Shown here piece by piece: positions 59,901 through 64,000 of a DNA stretch of 64,000 bases. The position numbers and the translations under genes are program-made. The notes beneath the pieces were generated by a model. The model saw nothing but the letters and a program-made list of their open reading frames with translations. It searched no databases and had not been told where the DNA came from. This DNA comes from Oxalicibacterium solurbis (GTDB lineage Bacteria; Pseudomonadota; Gammaproteobacteria; Burkholderiales; Burkholderiaceae_D): the NCBI RefSeq assembly GCF_014635845.1, contig NZ_BMDP01000003.1, positions 372,001-436,000 of the forward strand, in the 5' to 3' direction. Position 1 is the first letter of the stretch. Every line of letters begins with the position of its first letter.

Positions 59901-60128
59901 CTGGCGATGATCATCGGCATGCTGCCGATGGCGCTGGGCCTGGGCGATGGCGGCGAGCAGAATGCGCCGCTCGGCCGCGCCACCATCGGCGGCCTGCTGT
60001 TTGCCACCGTATCCACCCTGTTCTTCGTGCCGCTGGTATTTGCGGGCATTCATTCCCTGCTGGCGAAGCGTGCTGCCAAAAAAAGTTTGCCGCCGCCGCA
60101 CTCCGTTGTTGTTGAAGGAAGTCACTAA
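56928..60128 (+). CDS. RND efflux transporter permease subunit
   Basis: 1066 residues from the ATG at 56928 (MWIVKIALRRPYTFLV); an in-frame ATG 17 codons upstream is less likely because family members start here. Twelve membrane segments in two halves surround large periplasmic loops. Proton-relay acids are in helix 4 (LGGLALSVGILVDDATVTIE). It pumps small molecules out in exchange for protons with the adaptor and outer-membrane factor encoded behind it. The substrate is not evident. Confidence 0.93.
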   Translation: MWIVKIALRRPYTFLVMALLIFLATPITLQRMATDIFPDINIPVISIVWKYTGMSAEEMGQRITSINERVLTTTVNDIEHIESQTLGGVAVIKVFFQPKANIQTAIAQVTAVEQVIVKQMPPGTTPPLIIQYSASSIPVIQLGLSSKSMSEQALFDTALNAVRTKLVTIPGVAIPYPYGGKSRVVSVDLDSQALQAKGLSPTDVVNAISAQNLILPSGTAKFGDTEYTVKMNGSPQVLDELNDLPVRTTSGATVYLGEVAHVRDGFTPQTNIVRHNGERGVLLSVLKNGGASTLEIVDNLKASLKDIMPTLPDGVDLITLFDQSVFVKSAVSGVVHEGLIAGCLTAAMILLFLGNWRTTCIIAISIPLSVLSSILALNALGETINIMTLGGLALSVGILVDDATVTIENIERYLHMGHDLETAILEGAGEIAVPALVATLCICIVFVPMFFLTGVARYLFVPLAEAVIFAMLASYILSRTLVPTLVMLFMRNARHGDKGPDHKPSMLERVYTKFDAQFERMRGVYIVILSTLLPRRRFYASVFLGFCVLSSGLYLALGRDFFPSVDAGLMRLHFRAPTGTRIEETARLADQIEAVIRERIPADELDAVLDNLGLPYSGINLSYSNAGTIGTLDGEIQIALKKGHAPTDDYVRELRRELPKRFPGIEFFFQPADVVTQILNFGLPAAIDVQFSGKDIVDNYYLATELEKELKKIPGAVDVHVHQRIDQPTVQLNMDRNKMQQLGLNANNVAQNVLVPLSGSFQTAPAFWLNPNNGISYDISIQTPQYNVDSLDTLLRMPVGTGNPAVPTQLLGNLVTTQSARQLAIVSRYNISPVVDVFVSVSGRDLGSVASEVEREVAKIQHKLPKGSKITIRGQVETMKTSFVGLGIGLVMAIVLVYLLIVVNFQSWIDPLIIISALPAALAGIAWMLFLTGTTLSVPALTGAIMTMGVATANSILLVSFARQRLLAGETPLAAALEAGATRIRPVLMTALAMIIGMLPMALGLGDGGEQNAPLGRATIGGLLFATVSTLFFVPLVFAGIHSLLAKRAAKKSLPPPHSVVVEGSH

Positions 60129-60129
60129 C

Positions 60130-61413
60130 ATGACCCACGATCGTCACTCTTCCATTGGTATCCACGGCTTGCACGAGCATGAAGCCGCGCGTGGCTTCAA
60201 ACGCATCCTGCTGCTCAAGCGCATGCAGCGCGTCGCACTAGCGATTCTGGGCGTGCTGCTGGTCGGCGGCCTGATTGTCATGGGCCTGCGTTTTGCCAAG
60301 GGCAGCGCGCTGGCGGAAACTTCGCGCGAGCAGCAGATGCGTTACGTCAGTGTCATCTCGCCGAAAAGCTCGGCGCAGGACAATCTGCTGCGCCTGCCGG
60401 GCACGCTGCAGGGCAGCATCGAGGCGCCGATCTATGCGCGCACCAGCGGCTACGTTTCCGGCTGGTACAAGGATATCGGCGACCAGGTGAAAAAGGGCGA
60501 CCTGCTGGCACAGATCGATGCACCAGAAGTCGTGCAGCAGCTGAACGAAGCGAAGGCGGCGCAGGTGCAGGCAACGACCAATCTGCAACTGGCCAAGAGC
60601 ACCTTCGAACGCTGGGATGCGCTGCGCAAGCGCGATGCGGTATCGCAGCAGGAACTGGACGAGAAGCGCAATGCGCTCGCGGTCGCGCAGGCTGCCGAAA
60701 CATCGGCCAAAGCCACGGTGCAGCGCCTGCAGGATCAGGTCGGCTTCAGCCGTATCGTCGCGCCGTTCTCCGGTGTGATCACGCGCCGCAATGTCGATAT
60801 CGGCAATCTGGTCGATGCCGGCGGCGGTTCGCTCGTGCTGTTCACGATGGCCAAGAGCGATACGCTGCGCGTATACGTCTATGTGCCGCAAAGTTACGCG
60901 CCGCAGATCAAGACCGGCAACAAGGCAGAAGTGACGCTGCGCGAACTGCCGGGGCGCAGCTTCACCGGCACCATCGCCCGCACGGCCGGCGCGATCGATC
61001 CACTGACGCGCACGATGCAGATCGAGATTCGCCTGCCGAACCCGGATGGCGTGCTGCTGCCGGGCGCCTATGCGCAAGTCGCCATCAAGGCCACCGGTGC
61101 CACCAGCCAGACCGCCCTGACGGTGCCGAGCAATACATTGCTGTTCCGTCCGGAAGGCATACGCGTGGCGATCGTCGGTGCCGATGGCAAGGTGCATCTG
61201 CAGCCGGTAACGATCAGCCGCGAACTCGGCACCACAGTCGAACTCGGCAGCGGCGTCACCACGCAGGACAGGTTGATCGTCAATCCGGCCGATTCGCTGA
61301 ACGAAGGCGATGTTGTTTCCGTGGCGGCATCGGAAGACGCGTCTCCGGTGAAGGATGCGGGCAAGGGCGCGGCAGACAAGAAAGCGCCGGGCAGCAAGGA
61401 GAAGGCATCGTGA
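60130..61413 (+). CDS. RND efflux periplasmic adaptor (membrane fusion protein)
   Basis: 427 residues from the ATG at 60130; the frame is open further upstream inside the permease gene. An N-terminal anchor (VALAILGVLLVGGLIVMG) is followed by the lipoyl-like GTLQGSIEAPIYARTSGYVS and KDIGDQVKKGDLLAQIDAPE, an alpha-helical hairpin, and the second lipoyl half VGFSRIVAPFSGVITRRNVDIGNLV. The Lys/Ala-rich tail is variable. Its stop overlaps the outer-membrane gene by GTGA. Confidence 0.93.
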   Translation: MTHDRHSSIGIHGLHEHEAARGFKRILLLKRMQRVALAILGVLLVGGLIVMGLRFAKGSALAETSREQQMRYVSVISPKSSAQDNLLRLPGTLQGSIEAPIYARTSGYVSGWYKDIGDQVKKGDLLAQIDAPEVVQQLNEAKAAQVQATTNLQLAKSTFERWDALRKRDAVSQQELDEKRNALAVAQAAETSAKATVQRLQDQVGFSRIVAPFSGVITRRNVDIGNLVDAGGGSLVLFTMAKSDTLRVYVYVPQSYAPQIKTGNKAEVTLRELPGRSFTGTIARTAGAIDPLTRTMQIEIRLPNPDGVLLPGAYAQVAIKATGATSQTALTVPSNTLLFRPEGIRVAIVGADGKVHLQPVTISRELGTTVELGSGVTTQDRLIVNPADSLNEGDVVSVAASEDASPVKDAGKGAADKKAPGSKEKAS

Positions 61414-62948
61414 TCGCGATGCGTCGTCCTCGCTGGCGCTCTCATTGGCGTTCTGCCGCGGCGCCGGCCGTACTGGCTGCCCTGCTCGCGCTGGGCGGCT
61501 GTGCCGTTGGTCCCGACTATCAGCGCCCCGATGCGCCAGTCGCACAGGCATGGAAAACCGAGCCGGGCTGGCAGGCTGGCAATCCGCGCGACGGCGAGCT
61601 GAAGGGCGCGTGGTGGGAAATCTTCGGCGATACGCAACTGAATGCGTTGCAGGAGCAGGCGCTGAAGAACGGCCAGACGATGGTGATTGCGCAGACGCGT
61701 GTCGAGCAGGCGCGTGCGCAGGCCAATGTCGCCAACAGCGCGTATTTTCCGCAGATCGGTCTGCAGGGCGGCGTCACACGCAATCGCACGTCGGCCGAAC
61801 GTCCGCTGAGCAATCGCAATTCGGTCAACAGCTCGATCGTGCAGAACGATTTCAATGCGGCATTCACCGTCGATTACGAAGTCGATCTGTTCGGCCGCGT
61901 ACGCCGCCAGGCTGAAGGTGCGACGGCAAGCATGGAACAGGCGCAGGCCGATTTCGAAAACACGCGCCTGGTGCTGACCGCCGAACTTGCCGCCGACTAC
62001 TTTGCCTTGCGCGAAGCCGATGCCGAAATCGATCTGCTGCGCCAGTTGCTGGCGTCGCAGAACAAGGCGCTCGATTACATCAGCGCACAACATGAACTGG
62101 GCGCGGTATCCGGCCTCGACCTGAACCAGCAGCAAGGCCTGACGGCGGCGACGCAAACGCAGCTGACGTTGCTGGAAGACCAGCGCGCGCGTTACCAGAC
62201 GGCGATCGCTACCTTGATAGGTGTGCCTGCACCCGACTTTACGCTGGCATCGAATCCTGTGTTGGTGCATGTGCCTGCCGTCCCGCTGACGGCACCGGCC
62301 ACGTTGCTGGAGCGCCGTCCCGATGTCGCCGCGGCCGAGCGTGCGATGGCGGCTGCCAATGCGCAGATCGGTGTGGCGCGTAGCGCCTACTTTCCGTCGC
62401 TGTTCCTGTCCGGACTGGTGGGCAGCGATGCCAACAAGATCGGCAATCTGTTCACCGCGCCGGCGGCGCTGTGGGCGATCGGTGTCAGCGCAACGCAGAC
62501 CGTGTTCGACGGCGGCCGCATCGGCGCCAACGTCGATTTCGCCGAAGCCGGTTATCGGCAGGCGGTTGCCGGCTACCGGCAATCGGTGCTGACGGCTTTT
62601 CAGGAAGTGCAGGATGGCCTGAATACCGATGCGGCGCTGACGCAGGCCGGCGCATCGGCCAAAATCGCTGCCGACAGCGCCGACCGCTCACTGGGTTTGT
62701 CGATTGACCGTTATCAGAGCGGTGTGGCCGCCAATCTGGAAGTCGTCGTCGCGCAGCAGACGCTGCTCGGCTATCGCCGGCAGGAAGTGCAGTTGCGCGG
62801 ACAGCGTTTGCTGAATACAGTGAAACTGATCAAGGCACTTGGCGGCGGCTGGCATGCGCCTGGAATGACGATGCCGGCGGCGGCATCCGCCGAATCTGCA
62901 ACGGCAACATCTGTAACATCCGCAACATCCGCAACCCCAGCCAACTGA
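61410..62948 (+). CDS. RND efflux outer-membrane factor (NodT/OprM family lipoprotein)
   Basis: 512 residues from the GTG at 61410, overlapping the adaptor gene by 4 bp; an ATG 9 bp later is possible. A lipobox LGGC ends the signal, followed by AVGPDYQRPDAPV, the NodT/TolC-like start. Two repeated halves (EQARAQANVANSAYFPQIGLQG ... AAANAQIGVARSAYFPSLFLSG) are the internal repeats of TolC-type channels. It completes the tripartite pump. Confidence 0.93.
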   Translation: MIAMRRPRWRSHWRSAAAPAVLAALLALGGCAVGPDYQRPDAPVAQAWKTEPGWQAGNPRDGELKGAWWEIFGDTQLNALQEQALKNGQTMVIAQTRVEQARAQANVANSAYFPQIGLQGGVTRNRTSAERPLSNRNSVNSSIVQNDFNAAFTVDYEVDLFGRVRRQAEGATASMEQAQADFENTRLVLTAELAADYFALREADAEIDLLRQLLASQNKALDYISAQHELGAVSGLDLNQQQGLTAATQTQLTLLEDQRARYQTAIATLIGVPAPDFTLASNPVLVHVPAVPLTAPATLLERRPDVAAAERAMAAANAQIGVARSAYFPSLFLSGLVGSDANKIGNLFTAPAALWAIGVSATQTVFDGGRIGANVDFAEAGYRQAVAGYRQSVLTAFQEVQDGLNTDAALTQAGASAKIAADSADRSLGLSIDRYQSGVAANLEVVVAQQTLLGYRRQEVQLRGQRLLNTVKLIKALGGGWHAPGMTMPAAASAESATATSVTSATSATPAN

Positions 62949-62960
62949 CGCGAGCGAACG

Positions 62961-63635
62961 ATGAAGATCCTGGTGATCGAAGACGAGCCGAAGACCGTGG
63001 CCTATCTGCTGCGTGGCCTGACCGAGCAGGGGTATGCGGTCGACGTCGCCAACAACGGCATCGACGGCCAGCACCTGGCGCTGACCGGCGATTACGATGC
63101 GATCGTGCTCGACATCATGATGCCGGACCGCGACGGCCTGTCTGTGCTGCAAGCTCTACGGCGAGAAAAGGACACGCCGGTCATCATGCTGACCGCGCGC
63201 GGTGAAGTCGACGACCGCATCCACGGCCTGCGCAGCGGCGCCGACGATTATCTGGTAAAGCCTTTCTCCTTCCTCGAACTGCTGGCGCGGCTGCAGGCGC
63301 TGGGGCGGCGCGGCCGCCCGCAGGAAGCCGCGCATATCCGCATCGCCGACCTGCACATCGATCTGATCGCACGCCGTGCGGTGCGCGGCGCACGGCGGCT
63401 GGATCTGACGGCGAAGGAGTTTGCACTGCTTGCCGCACTGGCGCGGCATCGCGGACAGGTATTGTCGAAAACCGTGATCGTCGAAATGGTGTGGGACGTC
63501 AGTTTCGACAGCAATACCAACGTCGTGGAAGTGGCGATCAAGCGCCTGCGCGCGAAGCTTGACGAACCGTCCGAAGCCAAGCTGCTGCACACGATACGGG
63601 GCATGGGCTATGTGCTGGAAGAAAAGCATGAGTAA
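62961..63635 (+). CDS. OmpR-family response regulator, CusR/CopR-like
   Basis: 224 residues. The receiver has the acidic pair E7-D8, phosphoacceptor D51 (VLDIMMPDRDG) and the switch Lys in YLVKPFS. The winged-helix DNA-binding domain carries LTAKEFALLAALARHRGQVLSK and NTNVVEVAIKRLRAKLDE. This branch often controls metal efflux, but the adjacent pump is not clearly metal specific. The stop overlaps the kinase start. It presumably controls the pump operon. Confidence 0.9.
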   Translation: MKILVIEDEPKTVAYLLRGLTEQGYAVDVANNGIDGQHLALTGDYDAIVLDIMMPDRDGLSVLQALRREKDTPVIMLTARGEVDDRIHGLRSGADDYLVKPFSFLELLARLQALGRRGRPQEAAHIRIADLHIDLIARRAVRGARRLDLTAKEFALLAALARHRGQVLSKTVIVEMVWDVSFDSNTNVVEVAIKRLRAKLDEPSEAKLLHTIRGMGYVLEEKHE

Positions 63636-64000
63636 AGCTGCATCGTCATCGCCGCATGTCACCGGAAGTGCGACCGGACATTCGATCGCGCGCCGTCTGG
63701 CGCTGATGTTCGCGCTGGCGGCTGCCGGCGTGTTCTTCGCAGTGGGCGTCGCGCTGTACAACATCCAGTGCAACGAATTGCATCGTCATCAGCGGCAGGA
63801 AATTCTCACGCGCTACGAATTTGTCGAAAGCCTGATCGCGCGCCGCATGTTCAATACCGAGAAGTGGGCGCTGCTGGAAAGCAAGCTGAAGGAACTGACG
63901 CCGCAGGAAGGCAACGTGACGTACATCGTCACCAGCGACGATCCGCGCTATCGCCTCGGCACGCCTTTTCCGTCCGATGTGAAAACCGTCAAGGAAGGCG
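63628..64000 (+). CDS. Sensor histidine kinase, N-terminal part (truncated by window)
   Basis: The ATG at 63628 overlaps the response-regulator stop. The first 124 residues show a cytoplasmic start, a membrane helix (RLALMFALAAAGVFFAVGVALY) and the beginning of a periplasmic sensing region (EFVESLIARRMFNTEKWALLESKLKEL...). Layout and position fit a CusS/CzcS-like heavy-metal sensor kinase, but the catalytic part lies beyond the right edge. Confidence 0.8.
   Translation, partial: MSKAASSSPHVTGSATGHSIARRLALMFALAAAGVFFAVGVALYNIQCNELHRHQRQEILTRYEFVESLIARRMFNTEKWALLESKLKELTPQEGNVTYIVTSDDPRYRLGTPFPSDVKTVKEG

Overview
The window looks like a piece of a betaproteobacterial chromosome, most likely Burkholderiales and probably Oxalobacteraceae (a Herminiimonas-like organism). 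This is inferred from the replication-origin gene order rpmH-rnpA-yidD-yidC-mnmE on one strand and dnaA-dnaN-gyrB on the other, from a monomeric NADP isocitrate dehydrogenase, from a betaproteobacterial-style Fur box, and from moderate GC. No rRNA, tRNA, CRISPR array or insertion sequence was recognised.

Layout. 1-6.2 kb: the end of a 2-hydroxyacid dehydrogenase gene, an uncharacterised protein, then an AraC regulator followed by an NADH dehydrogenase-like flavoprotein, a metallo-beta-lactamase-fold hydrolase and a Tat-signal alpha/beta hydrolase. 6.5-14.5 kb: an unusual Cache-Cache-CheW protein, a half-length asparaginase-like protein, membrane proteins including a DUF4153 protein, a Lar-like zinc ribbon, an LpxO-type lipid A hydroxylase and a YidB-like protein. 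14.6-18.3 kb: icd, then a TetR regulator and an isochorismatase-family hydrolase whose upstream regions share an exact 18-bp element in inverted orientation. 18.4-28.3 kb: the origin region (mnmE, yidC, yidD, rnpA, rpmH on minus; dnaA, dnaN, gyrB on plus), with DnaA boxes before and after dnaA.

28.4-35.0 kb is an AT-richer accessory block directly behind the gyrB terminator. It holds a nuclease-methyltransferase fusion and a specificity subunit (type I/BcgI-like, without a motor subunit), a protein with a HEPN-type RX4H motif, a NucS-like/DUF5655 nuclease and a three-helix membrane protein. It is the best candidate for a little-described, probably antiphage, system here.

35.2-48.0 kb: a small lipoprotein, an MFS transporter, a DUF427 protein, and a malonate catabolic locus. 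In the locus a GntR/FCD regulator and a maleate isomerase-like protein diverge from a TRAP transporter, which is followed by mdcA-C-D-E-G-B-H with overlapping start and stop codons. Malonate is presumably imported by the TRAP system, loaded on MdcC through its special CoA-derived group (made by MdcB and MdcG, malonylated first by MdcH) and decarboxylated by MdcA/D/E.

48.1-53.7 kb: an iron-uptake unit with a Fur box, an ECF sigma factor, a FecR anti-sigma factor, a TonB receptor with an N-terminal signalling domain, a PepSY membrane protein and a small membrane protein. 54.0-56.4 kb: a striking single-ORF fusion of an AraC-type regulator to an acetamidase/formamidase, with helically phased direct repeats upstream. 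56.9-64 kb: an RND efflux operon (permease, adaptor, outer-membrane factor) followed by an OmpR-type response regulator and the start of its sensor kinase.
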